A stretch of 32,669 nucleotides of DNA, from assembly GCA_004295105.1 (NCBI GenBank), contig SHNC01000229.1:1-32669 (forward strand), in the 5' to 3' direction. The stretch comes from Betaproteobacteria bacterium (lineage in GTDB: Bacteria; Pseudomonadota; Gammaproteobacteria; Burkholderiales; Rhodocyclaceae). Below, one piece after another: positions 1-12,430 of this stretch. Each line of letters starts with the position of its first letter. Position 1 is the stretch's first letter. The translations under genes were made by a program, and so were the position numbers. The notes beneath the pieces were generated by a model. The model saw only the letters and a program-made list of their open reading frames with translations, ran no database searches and had not been told where the DNA came from.

Positions 1-87
1 CACCACCGGGAAGGTGTGCGCACGCAGCAACAGATAGACGCCCGCGGCCGTCAGCACCCCCACCGCGCTGGCAACGAGCAACTCCAT
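1..87 (-). CDS. mnhC: MnhC/MrpC antiporter subunit, N-terminal part only
   Basis: Only the first 29 codons are in the window; the gene runs off the left edge. The visible peptide begins MELLVASAVGVLTAAGVYLL, a hydrophobic first membrane helix typical of the small NuoK-like subunit C of Mrp-type Na+/H+ antiporters. The ATG (85-87) lies two bases beyond the stop of the large MnhA/B gene, so the two are almost certainly translated from one mRNA. The identity rests mainly on this position, since a C subunit normally follows A/B in Mrp operons. The remaining subunits (D, E, F, G) would be expected to the left. Confidence 0.75.
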   Translation of the reverse strand, partial: MELLVASAVGVLTAAGVYLLLRAHTFPVV

Positions 88-89
88 GT

Positions 90-2876
90 TCAGGCCTCCC
101 TGCGGTCGCGGGCGGTGGCACCGCGCGTACCGATGCGCGCGAGGCTGGTGAGCGCGAGCAGCGTCGCGCCGACCACCACCAGGAACACGCCGGTGTCGAA
201 GAACATCGCCGATGCGATGTGCACCTCCCCCACCAGCGGCACGTCGAGGTGCCACACCGTGCTCGTCAGGAAGGGATAGCCGGCGAGCCAGGCGCCCAGC
301 CCGGTGACCACAGCCGCGAGCACGCCCCAGCCGATTGGCGTGTGGTAATCGACGCGCAGGTGCGTGTGCGCCCAGCCCATGCCATGCGCCATGTACTGCA
401 GGGCGAGCGCGATGGCCACCACCAGACCGGCGACGAAGCCACCGCCCGGCGCGTTGTGGCCACGCAGGAAGATGAACGCGCCGACGACCAGCGCCAGCAT
501 CAGCATGAAGCGCATCGCCACCGCCATCATCATCGAGTAGGGCGCCTCGGCCGGCGCGGAGGTGCTGCGGGCGGCCTCCGGCCGCGCCCGCTCGAGCATG
601 GCGAAGATCGCCAGCGCGGCGATGCCGAGGACGGTGATTTCGCCAAAGGTGTCGAAGCCGCGGAAGTCGACCAGAATCACGTTGACCACGTTGGCGCCGC
701 CACCACCGGGAACGGATTGCTCGAGGTAATAGCCGGACAGGGTCTCGAAGTCGCGCGTCATCACCGCCCACGCCGCGCCCCCCGCACCGAGTCCGGCCGC
801 CACGGCGAGCCCGGCGTCGCGCAGGTGGCGCAGCAGGCCATGCTCGCGCGGCGTGCGGCGCGGCAGATGCGCCAGCGCGAGCAGCAACAGGATCACCGAC
901 ACCACCTCGACCGAGATCTGGGTGAGCGCCAGATCGGGCGCGGACAGGTAGGCGAAGCCAAGCGACACGATGAGGCCGATCATGCCGACCATCACCAGCG
1001 CCACCAGGCGCCTGTGGTGCAACACCAGCACCGCGCCACAGGCGGCGATCAGCAGCAGCCAGCCGACCAGCGCGACGGGTTCCGCCGGCATCGGCGCACG
1101 CGCCCCCGATGCGTACGGCGTCGTCAGGAAGGTGCCGTAGCCGAGCACCAGCATCGCGCCGACGGCGAACGCGAGCTGGCGCTGCAGTGAGCCGTTGTGC
1201 AGACCCTGGGTGATCGTGCGCGCGAGATCCACCAGGTAGTCGATCAGCGCGTCGAACACCGCCTTCGCCTGCGGATGCAGCCCGGCCGCCCAGGAGGCGC
1301 GCGCGCTGCGGTAGGCCTTCAGCAGCACCAGGCCGGCAAGCAGGGCGAGCGCGCTCGCACCGAGTGCCGGGGTGAAGCCGTGCCACACGGCGAGTTCATG
1401 CTCCGGCAGCGGCGCGCCCGTCACTGCCGCGGCGGCAACGGCCACCAGCGCGCCTGCCGTCGCCGCGGGCTGCACGCCGATCACGACCACGCACGCCACC
1501 AGCACCGCGGGCGGCAGCCACATGCCGGCCGGCGGGTCGTGCGCCGCGCCGGGCAGCGTCGAGCGTGCGCGTCCGAAGAAGACATGGATCACGAAGCGCA
1601 GCGAGTACGCCACCGACAGGCCGGCGGCCAGCGTCGCCACGGCCCCCACCAGCCAGCCATGGCCGGCCCATTCGGCTAGCAGCGCCTCCTGCAGCATCAT
1701 CTCCTTGGAGACGAAGCCGTTCAGCAGCGGCACGCCGGCCATCGACGCTCCGGCCAGCGAGGCCAGCGCAGCAGTGATCGGCATCGCCCGCGCCAGGCCG
1801 CCGAGACGCGGAATGTCGCGTGCGCCCGCGGCGTGATCGACGATGCCGGCGCTCATGAACAGCGCGGCCTTGAAAGTGGCGTGGTTGAGTATGTGGAACA
1901 CGCCGGCCACCGCCGCCATCGGCGTGCCGAAGCCGAACAGCATCGTCACCAGGCCGAGGTGGCTCACCGTCGAATACGCCAGCACGGCCTTCAGGTCGTC
2001 CTTGAACAGGGCGATGAAGGCGCCGGCGAGCATCGTCACCAGGCCGGTCGTCGCCACCAGGTAGAACCACGCATCGGTGCCGGCGAGCACCGGCCACATG
2101 CGCGCGAGCAGGAACACCCCCGCCTTCACCATGGTCGCCGAGTGCAGGTAGGCCGACACCGGTGTGGGCGCCGCCATCGCGTGCGGCAGCCAGAAGTGAA
2201 AGGGGAACTGCGCGCTCTTGGTGAAGCAGCCGGCCAGAATCAGCAGCAGCGCGGGCAGATAGTGCGGCGACGCCTGGATCGCCTCGGCCTGCTGCAGGAT
2301 GTCGGACAGGCGGTAGGATTCGGCGACGTCGCCGAGGATCAGCATGCCGGCGATCATCGCCAGGCCGCCGGCGGCGGTCACCGTCAGCGCCATGCGGGCC
2401 CCCTGCCGGCCCTCGGGCAGGTGCTTCCAGTAACCGATCAGCAGGAAGGACGACAGGCTGGTGAGTTCCCAGAAAACCAGCAGCAGCAGCACGTTGTCCG
2501 CCAGCACGATGCCCAGCATCGCTCCCTGGAACAGCAGCAGGAAGGCCATGAAGCTGCCCATCGGGTCGCGCGCGGCGAGATAGAAACGCGCGTAGACGAT
2601 GATCAGCAGCCCGATGCCCAGGATCAGAAACGCGAACAGGAAACCCAGTCCGTCGAGCCGGAACTCGACGTCCAGTCCGAGACCGGGCAGCCACGTCCAG
2701 CCTGCCTGCACCGCCTCGCCCTGCAGCACGCCGGGAAGGTGCGACAGCAACAGCGTGAAGGCGGCGAGGCTCACCGCAAAGGTCGCCCCGGTGCAGGCGT
2801 TGCGCCCGGCACGAATCATCAGCGCTGCCAGCGGTGCGCCGAGAAAGGGCAGGATCACGATCAGGGCGAGGTCCAT
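90..2876 (-). CDS. mnhA: Fused MnhA-MnhB subunit of Mrp-type Na+/H+ antiporter
   Basis: This is the large membrane subunit (about 928 aa) of a multisubunit cation/proton antiporter related to respiratory complex I. The N-terminal half is the NuoL-like proton-antiporter domain. It keeps the family's buried charged residues: Glu137 in FWELTSLSSF, Lys220 in CFTKSAQFPFHFWLPH, and His245 and Lys251 in YLHSATMVKAG. The last ~150 residues form a separate MnhB domain (MMMAVAMRFMLMLALVVGAF, then RGHNAPGGGFVAG). It is therefore an A/B fusion, as in group 2 (proteobacterial) Mrp systems. I chose the ATG at 2874-2876. An in-frame GTG at 2889-2891 would add five residues. The gene is divergent from an IclR regulator and heads the operon with mnhC. 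Expected role: pH and Na+ homeostasis at the inner membrane. Confidence 0.92.
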   Translation of the reverse strand: MDLALIVILPFLGAPLAALMIRAGRNACTGATFAVSLAAFTLLLSHLPGVLQGEAVQAGWTWLPGLGLDVEFRLDGLGFLFAFLILGIGLLIIVYARFYLAARDPMGSFMAFLLLFQGAMLGIVLADNVLLLLVFWELTSLSSFLLIGYWKHLPEGRQGARMALTVTAAGGLAMIAGMLILGDVAESYRLSDILQQAEAIQASPHYLPALLLILAGCFTKSAQFPFHFWLPHAMAAPTPVSAYLHSATMVKAGVFLLARMWPVLAGTDAWFYLVATTGLVTMLAGAFIALFKDDLKAVLAYSTVSHLGLVTMLFGFGTPMAAVAGVFHILNHATFKAALFMSAGIVDHAAGARDIPRLGGLARAMPITAALASLAGASMAGVPLLNGFVSKEMMLQEALLAEWAGHGWLVGAVATLAAGLSVAYSLRFVIHVFFGRARSTLPGAAHDPPAGMWLPPAVLVACVVVIGVQPAATAGALVAVAAAAVTGAPLPEHELAVWHGFTPALGASALALLAGLVLLKAYRSARASWAAGLHPQAKAVFDALIDYLVDLARTITQGLHNGSLQRQLAFAVGAMLVLGYGTFLTTPYASGARAPMPAEPVALVGWLLLIAACGAVLVLHHRRLVALVMVGMIGLIVSLGFAYLSAPDLALTQISVEVVSVILLLLALAHLPRRTPREHGLLRHLRDAGLAVAAGLGAGGAAWAVMTRDFETLSGYYLEQSVPGGGGANVVNVILVDFRGFDTFGEITVLGIAALAIFAMLERARPEAARSTSAPAEAPYSMMMAVAMRFMLMLALVVGAFIFLRGHNAPGGGFVAGLVVAIALALQYMAHGMGWAHTHLRVDYHTPIGWGVLAAVVTGLGAWLAGYPFLTSTVWHLDVPLVGEVHIASAMFFDTGVFLVVVGATLLALTSLARIGTRGATARDRREA

Positions 2877-2897
2877 TGGCTCGCAAGACACTCCGGC

Positions 2898-2908
2898 AAC
2901 TGACAGTT
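2898..2908. promoter_or_regulatory. Small palindrome in the mnhA/iclR divergent region
   Basis: The space between the divergent mnhA and iclR starts holds the 11-bp palindrome AACTG-A-CAGTT. Autoregulated IclR-type genes often bind operators in such divergent spaces, so this could be the operator, but the motif is short and could be chance. I see no clear -35/-10 pair on either strand here. Confidence 0.25.
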
Positions 2909-2975
2909 CATTTCACTAGGCGCAATGAAGGCAGAAGGTTACCATCTATGCCTGTACCAAAACCGCAAGGCCGAA

Positions 2976-3770
2976 GTGTCCACCCCCAAGTCTGAAACTG
3001 CCTCCGGCGAAGGCAAGAACCCCATTCAGGTCATCGAGCGCATGATGAAATTGCTCGACGTCCTCGCCCAGCATGCCGATCCGGTGCCGCTCAAGCAGTT
3101 GGCGCTGGAAACCGGGCTGCATCCGTCGACAGCGCACCGCATCCTCGGCGCCATGTCGCAGAGCGGCTTCGTCGAGCGCTCCGAAGCCGGCGTCTACCGC
3201 CTGGGCATCCGGCTGCTCGAACTGGGCAGCCTGGTGAAATCGCGCATCTCGCTGCGCGACACCGCGATGCCCTGCATGCTCAAACTGCACGCGGCCACCG
3301 GCGAAAGCGTCAACCTGGGCATCCGCGCCGGCGACGAGATCGTCTATGTCGAGCGCACCTCGAGCGGCCGCTCGTCGGTGCGCGTGGTGCACATCGTCGG
3401 CGCGCGTGCGCCGCTGCACACCACCGCCACCGGCAAGCTGTTCCTGGTGGATGACGGCCTCGACCTGATACGCGACTATGCCCGCCGTACCGGCCTGCCG
3501 GCGTCCACGCCCGCCTCGATCACCACGGTCGCCGCGCTCGAGAAGGAACTCGATCGCGTGCGCCGACATGGCGTGGCCTTCGACCTGGACGAAGTGGAAT
3601 CGGGCGTGCGCTGCATCGCCGCCGGCATCCGCGACAACAATGGTGTGCTGATCGCGGGCCTGTCACTGTCGACGCCGTCGGAGCGCTTCAATCCGGACTG
3701 GGCGCCGCTCGTGCGCGAGACGGCCGACGAGATCTCGCGGGCGCTCGGCTACACCGGCGCCCGCCCCTGA
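2976..3770 (+). CDS. IclR-family transcriptional regulator
   Basis: A 264-aa one-component regulator. The N-terminal winged helix-turn-helix spans about residues 20-75 (VPLKQLALETGLHPSTAHRI is the HTH core). The C-terminal GAF-like effector domain runs from about 85 to 255, with the usual IclR signatures TTATGKLFL and VESGVRCIAAGI. I prefer the GTG at 2976 because AAGG sits five bases upstream and because it leaves ~100 bp for two divergent promoters. An in-frame ATG at 2925 would add 17 residues unlike the family and leave only 48 bp. The gene stands alone, is divergent from the Mrp antiporter operon and ends in a good terminator. The ligand cannot be told from sequence. IclR proteins commonly sense aromatic or organic acids and often control the divergent neighbour, though control of Mrp genes would be unusual. 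Confidence 0.9.
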   Translation: MSTPKSETASGEGKNPIQVIERMMKLLDVLAQHADPVPLKQLALETGLHPSTAHRILGAMSQSGFVERSEAGVYRLGIRLLELGSLVKSRISLRDTAMPCMLKLHAATGESVNLGIRAGDEIVYVERTSSGRSSVRVVHIVGARAPLHTTATGKLFLVDDGLDLIRDYARRTGLPASTPASITTVAALEKELDRVRRHGVAFDLDEVESGVRCIAAGIRDNNGVLIAGLSLSTPSERFNPDWAPLVRETADEISRALGYTGARP

Positions 3771-3780
3771 GATAGGTATT

Positions 3781-3817
3781 GCGCCCCGGCGCGCTGCTCA
3801 GCCGGTGCGCCCTTTTT
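3781..3817 (+). terminator. Rho-independent terminator of the iclR-family gene
   Basis: A 10-bp stem with one mismatch (GCGCCCCGGC at 3781-3790 with GCCGGTGCGC at 3801-3810) and a 10-nt loop, followed after two C by five T. It starts 10 bases after the iclR-family stop. The loop contains the stop codon of the convergent pbpG gene, so the two convergent genes share these bases. Confidence 0.75.
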
Positions 3818-4988
3818 GCGCCACGGCAAGGCGCTGCGCGCCTTCGGTCTCGAGCCACTTGCGCACGCGCTGCGCATCGGCCGTGCGGGTATATCGGCCG
3901 TTCGAGTCCATCAGCACCATCACCACGGGCTGCTGGTGGATCCAGGCCTGCATCACCAGGCAGCGCCCGGCCTCGCTGATGTAGCCGGTCTTCTGCACGG
4001 CGATCTGCCAGTCGGGGCTCTTCACCAGCGAGTTGGTGTTGCCGAAGCGCAACTGGCGGGCGCCGATCTCGACATAGCGTTCCGGCGTGGTCGAGAACTC
4101 GCGGATCAACGGATACGACGCGGCCGCCGCCACCATCCTGGCCAGGTCGCGCGGGCTGGACACGTTCGACGGGTTCAGGCCGGTGCTGTCATGGAAACGC
4201 GTATCGTGCAGCCCCAGCATGCGGGCCTTGATGTTCATCGCCGTCACGAAGGCCTGCTCGCCGCCCGGATAATGCCGCGCCAACGCTGAGGCCGCGCGGT
4301 TCTCCGAGGACATCAGCGCCAGGTTCAGCAACTGCTCCCGGCTGAGGCGGGTGCCCAGCGCGAGGCGCGAGCCGGTGCCCTTCAGGGTGTCGATGTCGCC
4401 CTCGGAGATGGCGAGTTCCTCGGACAGGGCCTGACCACTGTCGAGCACGACCATCGCCGTCATCAGCTTGGTGATCGAGGCGATGGGCAGGACCGAGTTC
4501 GCGTTGCGTTCGAGCAGCACTTCGCCGGTGGTCTGATTGGCGACGTAGAACGCGGCCGAACCGAGTTGCGGCAAACCATGGGCATCGACGGCGAGTTCCG
4601 GCTCGATCGCGGCAGGTGCGATCAGCGCTGCCGGCGCAGCCTTGCTGACGACCTGCTGCTTGCGCAGCGCCACCCGGAGCGGCGCTGCCGACCGCGCCGC
4701 AGTGCGCTGGCCGGCCTGGGCGACGTCGCGCGCATGCGCGCGCCGCGCCTGGCTGCGGACGGAGGGTTTGGAGACACGCACCGCCGATTTGGCGGCAGTC
4801 TTCGGGGCCACCGCGGTCTTGGCTCTGACGCCGGGCCGGACAGCGGCCTTGGCGGCCGTCTTCCCTTGCGCGTTTGCGGTCTTGGAGGATTTGGCGGCGC
4901 CTGCTGCAGTTGCGGCAGCGGCGGTGCTCAGACCGGAGTGCGCAACGGACAGGCCAAGAAGAAGTGCAAGAAGGAGTCGTGGCTTCAT
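3798..4988 (-). CDS. pbpG: D-alanyl-D-alanine endopeptidase (PBP7 type) with long cationic linker
   Basis: A 396-aa periplasmic serine peptidase of the S11/low-molecular-mass PBP family that cuts D-Ala-mDAP cross-links in peptidoglycan. Signal peptide about 1-25 (MKPRLLLALLLGLSVAHS). All three catalytic motifs are present: SITK (Ser171-Lys174), SEN (Ser228-Asn230) and KTG (Lys333-Gly335). The odd part is residues ~25-128, a low-complexity stretch almost wholly Ala, Lys, Arg, Ser, Thr and Val, which makes the protein about 80-90 aa longer than the usual enzyme. This stretch would be strongly basic in the periplasm. There is no clear Shine-Dalgarno. A weak promoter is possible at 5038-5064 (TTGCTA, 15-bp spacer, TAAGAA on minus). 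The gene is convergent with iclR and downstream of the patatin gene, separated by 220 bp. Confidence 0.92.
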   Translation of the reverse strand: MKPRLLLALLLGLSVAHSGLSTAAAATAAGAAKSSKTANAQGKTAAKAAVRPGVRAKTAVAPKTAAKSAVRVSKPSVRSQARRAHARDVAQAGQRTAARSAAPLRVALRKQQVVSKAAPAALIAPAAIEPELAVDAHGLPQLGSAAFYVANQTTGEVLLERNANSVLPIASITKLMTAMVVLDSGQALSEELAISEGDIDTLKGTGSRLALGTRLSREQLLNLALMSSENRAASALARHYPGGEQAFVTAMNIKARMLGLHDTRFHDSTGLNPSNVSSPRDLARMVAAAASYPLIREFSTTPERYVEIGARQLRFGNTNSLVKSPDWQIAVQKTGYISEAGRCLVMQAWIHQQPVVMVLMDSNGRYTRTADAQRVRKWLETEGAQRLAVAQKGRTG

Positions 4989-5208
4989 GGCGGCGGCAAG
5001 ACGGAGAGTCGGAGACGAGAGGCAGGCTATGAGCTAATTCTTAACCAAAATAAGCAGATAGCAAGAACTTTTGAAGGTGTTTCGAAATTCTTTTCCGCCA
5101 TTGTCCCATGAACGGCTCGGCACGGCCGCATCTTTAGAAAAAAAGGCGCCAAGCCCCAGAAACTGACCTGCGTCGCGCACGCGGGACCTCCTCGCCGCGG
5201 CGGCCCGC

Positions 5209-6345
5209 CTACAGGCGCAGGAAGGCGGCAACCTCGCTGCGGCGCGCCATCGCGTCCGCGTAGCCCAGCTCCATCAGGGCGCGAATGAAGCCCGGCTCGA
5301 ACAGCAGATACGACAGCAGCGTCGATCCGTCGCGACGCATCGCGCCGACGCCGCGCAGCACCGCGCTCAGCAAGGACGGAACCTCCTGCCGGTGCCGCGC
5401 CGCGATGGTATCGATGCGCTGCGACGGGGAGATCACCAGCGTCTCGACCGGACGCAGGCCCGCCGCCATCGTCCTGCGCTGCTGCGGCGTCATCGTGCCG
5501 ACGATCTGGTTGATGCGCTCGAGGCGCTCGAGATCGACCGCCAGCGTGTCGAGGAAGATGCTGGACAAGGCATGACCGGCGATCTGCGCTGGCGAGGGAT
5601 AACCTTCGGCGCGCTGGCGCCCCTCCTCGGCGATACGCCCGGCCCCGATCACCAGGACACGATCGGCGCCCAGATGGATTGCCGGACTCACCGGCGCGAG
5701 CTGACGCATCGAGCCGTCACCGAAGAACTCACGGTTGATGCGCACCGCCGGAAAGACCAGCGGCAACGCGCTGGTCGCCATCAGGTGATCGACCCCCAGT
5801 TGCGTGCGCACCCCCATGCGATGCGCGCGCCGCCAGGGCTGGATGTCGATGGAGCCCTCGAAGAAGGCGAGGCTCTCGCCCGAGGCATAGCCCGACGCCG
5901 TCACGCTGATCGCCTGCAGGTAGCCGGCCTTGATCGCGCGGTCGATCGCCGAATAGTCGAGCACCCGCGTCAACAGAGTGCGCAGCGGGCTGTTGTCGAG
6001 CAGGGAATGCGGCGTCTGGTGGATGGCCCAGCCGGTGAAGGTGGCCGAGGCCCAGCGCAGGCCGCTGCCGAAAAGCGCCACCGGATCGACCCGGTACACC
6101 TGGTCGATGTGGAAGTTGCGCCAGATGCGCGCAACGTGGCGCACCGCGCGATCGAAGTTGGCGGAATGCACCGCCAGCGCCACCGCGTTGATGCCGCCGG
6201 CCGACGTGCCGCACAGGATGGGAAAGGGGTTGCCGGGGCGCCGGCCGCGGATCTCGCGGATCGCCGACAGCACGCCGACCTGATAGGCGGCGCGCGCACC
6301 GCCGCCCGTCAGTACCAGTGCCGCCCGTCCGCCGCCGTCGCCCAT
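5209..6345 (-). CDS. Patatin-like phospholipase
   Basis: A 378-aa protein of the patatin/RssA-like acyl hydrolase family, which uses a Ser-Asp dyad to hydrolyse lipids. The oxyanion loop GGGARAAYQ is at 14-22, the nucleophile elbow GTSAG at 46-50 (Ser48) and the dyad DGS at 210-212 (Asp210). No signal peptide or membrane helix is evident, so it is probably cytosolic or membrane-associated. The ATG has a strong ribosome-binding site (GGGGAGG, about 6 nt away). It lies 74 bp downstream of maeB on the same strand and may share its transcript. Substrate is unknown. The domain is close to full family length, with a C-terminal extension of about 100 residues of no recognised fold. Confidence 0.9.
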   Translation of the reverse strand: MGDGGGRAALVLTGGGARAAYQVGVLSAIREIRGRRPGNPFPILCGTSAGGINAVALAVHSANFDRAVRHVARIWRNFHIDQVYRVDPVALFGSGLRWASATFTGWAIHQTPHSLLDNSPLRTLLTRVLDYSAIDRAIKAGYLQAISVTASGYASGESLAFFEGSIDIQPWRRAHRMGVRTQLGVDHLMATSALPLVFPAVRINREFFGDGSMRQLAPVSPAIHLGADRVLVIGAGRIAEEGRQRAEGYPSPAQIAGHALSSIFLDTLAVDLERLERINQIVGTMTPQQRRTMAAGLRPVETLVISPSQRIDTIAARHRQEVPSLLSAVLRGVGAMRRDGSTLLSYLLFEPGFIRALMELGYADAMARRSEVAAFLRL

Positions 6346-6419
6346 CCTGCGCCTCCCCTGAAACCATCATGGCACAGGGGAAGACGCACGGAAAACCGCG
6401 GCCGTGGGGCGTGCGTGAC

Positions 6420-8693
<2,274 letters not shown>

Positions 8694-9080
8694 GGTCTTG
8701 TTCCTGTCTCGTCCTGTTGCTGGTGTGCATGTCCCGCACATCCGACGGATGCCGCGTCGTCGGGCAACCGCGACGCTTGCGGGATTGTCGCACGATAGCA
8801 AGTTTCGCCGTGCTTTCATATTGTGGAAAACCGATCTGCGATATGAAAAGTCGCCGCGGTATAGCGGAATTCACCGCAGTCGCTCACCGTACGCACGCAT
8901 GAATGGTGTGCCGGCGTGGCATAATTTCGGGCTTTCGGCGACCGCCTTTCCCTTCGGATCGGGCGGGTCGCCACCCGGGCGCCCAGCGCCCGGCGGCCCG
9001 CCGGCCAGGCAGCACCGCGTTGTCCACGAAGGCCGACCGACGGGGATGGTTTTGCATCACAGCACGGGAGAGCTGTACAC
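8694..9080. promoter_or_regulatory. maeB/pckG divergent control region
   Basis: This 387-bp region between the divergent maeB and pckG holds no gene I can support. Visible elements: an inverted repeat TTTCATAT (8814-8821) / ATATGAAA (8841-8848), spaced 19 bp, which could be a regulator site; a -10-like CATAAT (8920-8925, plus) without a clear -35, giving a possible pckG start near 8932; and a GC-rich leader able to fold into GGCGACCGCC (8937-8946) with GGCGGGTCGCC (8962-8972), one bulged base, and then CCGGGCG with CGCCCGG (8975-8993). The hairpins have no T-run, so they are not terminators. Confidence 0.45.
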
Positions 9081-10928
<1,848 letters not shown>

Positions 10929-10971
10929 ACCACGGCTCCGCGGCCGGCGACCGCCGTCTGATCGCCGTGCC

Positions 10972-11028
10972 GTAGGAGCGGACTTGACCGCGATGCCGTA
11001 TGACGATCGCGGTCAAGCCCGCTCCTAC
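10972..11028. repeat. REP-like palindrome, copy 1
   Basis: Two 23-bp arms (10972-10994 and 11006-11028) with one mismatch and an 11-nt loop. The ends read GTAGGAGCGG...CCCGCTCCTAC and the core GACCGCGAT/ATCGCGGTC. Related copies occur at 12331-12405, 16498-16555, 16701-16755 and 26686-26749. It lies between the pckG stop and its terminator. This is the best-preserved copy in the window. No associated transposase (RAYT) gene is visible here. Confidence 0.85.
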
Positions 11029-11065
11029 GACAAGACTCCTTCGCCCGTAGCCGCCAGCCGGGCAG

Positions 11066-11096
11066 CAAGAAGCGCCGCGAGGCGCTTTCTTGTTTT
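11066..11096 (+). terminator. Rho-independent terminator of pckG
   Basis: The stem CAAGAAGCGCC (11066-11076) / GGCGCTTTCTTG (11081-11092) has one bulged base and a GCGA tetraloop, and is followed directly by a short T-run. It is 140 bp beyond the pckG stop and 40 bp before the aminotransferase start, so it separates the two transcription units. Confidence 0.7.
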
Positions 11097-11137
11097 CCGC
11101 GCTACGATTTCGCTCTCAGCCGCCCAGGACCTGCAAG

Positions 11138-12310
11138 ATGCTTCACATTTCCCGCCGGGCCGTCGACATCCAGCCCTTCCACGTCATGGAGCTGCTGCGC
11201 CGCGCGCGCGAGCTCGAGGCGCAGGGGCGCGACATCATCCACATGGAAGTGGGCGAGCCCGACTTTCCCACGCCGCAGCCGATGCTGGAGGCCGCCGCAC
11301 GCTTCATCGCCGGCGGCGACGTGCATTACACCTCGGCACTCGGCCTGCCCGCACTGCGCGAGGCGATCGCCGGTTTCTACCGCGACCGTTTCGGCGCGGA
11401 CGTGGCGCCCGAGCGCATCGTCGTCACCGCGGGCGCCTCGGGCGCACTGATGCTGGCCCTGGCCGCCACCACCGATCCCGGTGACGAATGGCTGCTGCCC
11501 GACCCCGGCTATCCGTCCAACCGGCATCTGGTGCGCAGCTTCGAGGGCGTCGCGCGCGGCCTGCCGGTCGACCCTGCCAGCCGCTACCAGCCCACCGCGG
11601 CGCAGGTTGCCGGCGCCTGGGGCGAGCGCACGCGCGGCCTGATGGTGGCCACGCCGTCGAACCCGACCGGCACGCTGCTCACCGGCGACGAAATCGCAGC
11701 CCTGCATGCGGTCACCCACGGCCGCAACGGCCTGCTGCTGGTCGACGAGATCTATCAGGGGCTGACGTATGGCGTGGAGGCCTCCACCGCCCTGTCGCGC
11801 CCCGTGCTCAACGGCGCCGACGACGTCTTCGTGGTGAACAGCTTTTCCAAGTATTTCGGCATGACCGGCTGGCGACTGGGCTGGCTGGTGGTGCCGCCGG
11901 CCTGTGTGCGCACCATCGAGAAGCTGGCGCAGCACTTCTTCATCGCTCCCTCGACGCCGGCACAACATGCGGCACTCGCCGCCTTCGCCCCATCGACGCT
12001 GGACATAATGGAAGAGCGCCGGCACGAATTCGCCGAACGGCGCGACACCCTGCTGCCCGCGCTGCGCGACATCGGCTTCACCGTCGCTGCCGAGCCGCAG
12101 GGCGCCTTCTACATCTATGCGGACATCTCGACCCTGGCCGACGACGCCGAGACGCTGGCACGCCGGCTGATCGAGGAAGCCGGTGTCGCGGCGACGCCCG
12201 GTATCGACTTCGGCGACCACCTGCCGCGTCGCCATCTGCGCATCGCCTACACCACCCGCAAGGAACGTCTGCTGGAAGCGACCGAGCGCATTGCGCGCGT
12301 GCTGCGCTGA
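11138..12310 (+). CDS. PLP-dependent class I/II aminotransferase
   Basis: A 390-aa fold-type I aminotransferase (AspC/PatA-like). PLP contacts are visible: Asn175 in ATPSNPTGT, Asp203 and Tyr206 in LLVDEIYQGL, the Schiff-base Lys238 in NSFSKYFGMTGWRLGW, and the C-terminal substrate-binding Arg in LPRRHLRIAYTTR. The first 16 codons of the longer open frame are dropped: the ATG at 11138 has AGGA 8 nt upstream and gives the family-like start MLHISRRAVDIQPF. Substrate specificity (aspartate, aromatic amino acids or alanine) cannot be assigned. The gene is alone, with a terminator before it and a REP-like palindrome 20 bp after its stop, which may protect or terminate its mRNA. Confidence 0.92.
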   Translation: MLHISRRAVDIQPFHVMELLRRARELEAQGRDIIHMEVGEPDFPTPQPMLEAAARFIAGGDVHYTSALGLPALREAIAGFYRDRFGADVAPERIVVTAGASGALMLALAATTDPGDEWLLPDPGYPSNRHLVRSFEGVARGLPVDPASRYQPTAAQVAGAWGERTRGLMVATPSNPTGTLLTGDEIAALHAVTHGRNGLLLVDEIYQGLTYGVEASTALSRPVLNGADDVFVVNSFSKYFGMTGWRLGWLVVPPACVRTIEKLAQHFFIAPSTPAQHAALAAFAPSTLDIMEERRHEFAERRDTLLPALRDIGFTVAAEPQGAFYIYADISTLADDAETLARRLIEEAGVAATPGIDFGDHLPRRHLRIAYTTRKERLLEATERIARVLR

Positions 12311-12330
12311 TCGTCTTCACCGCACGAGGC

Positions 12331-12405
12331 GGTCGCGGTCAGGCTCGCTCCTACAATACCGAGCCGCTGTCGCAGCTTCATGTAGGAGCGCGCTCGAGCG
12401 CGACC
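12331..12405. repeat. REP-like palindrome, copy 2 (arms in opposite order)
   Basis: Arms 12331-12355 and 12381-12405 pair over most of 25 bp, with loop 12356-12380. Here the CGCTCCTACA end comes first and the TGTAGGAGCG end second, so the two halves face the opposite way from copy 1. It sits in the 120-bp gap between the convergent aminotransferase and transglycosylase genes, where no separate terminator with a T-run is seen. It may serve as a boundary for both. Confidence 0.75.
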
Positions 12406-12430
12406 TTGAGAAGAGACGGAAAAAGACCGA

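Noticed and set aside
5137-5143. Terminator for the patatin gene at a run of seven T on the minus strand
   Set aside because: No stable stem immediately precedes the T-run; only the short self-complementary GGCGCC is there.
8694-8819. N-terminal extension of MaeB
   Set aside because: The extra 42 residues are unlike the family; the ATG at 8691-8693 has a good ribosome site and gives the standard N-terminus.
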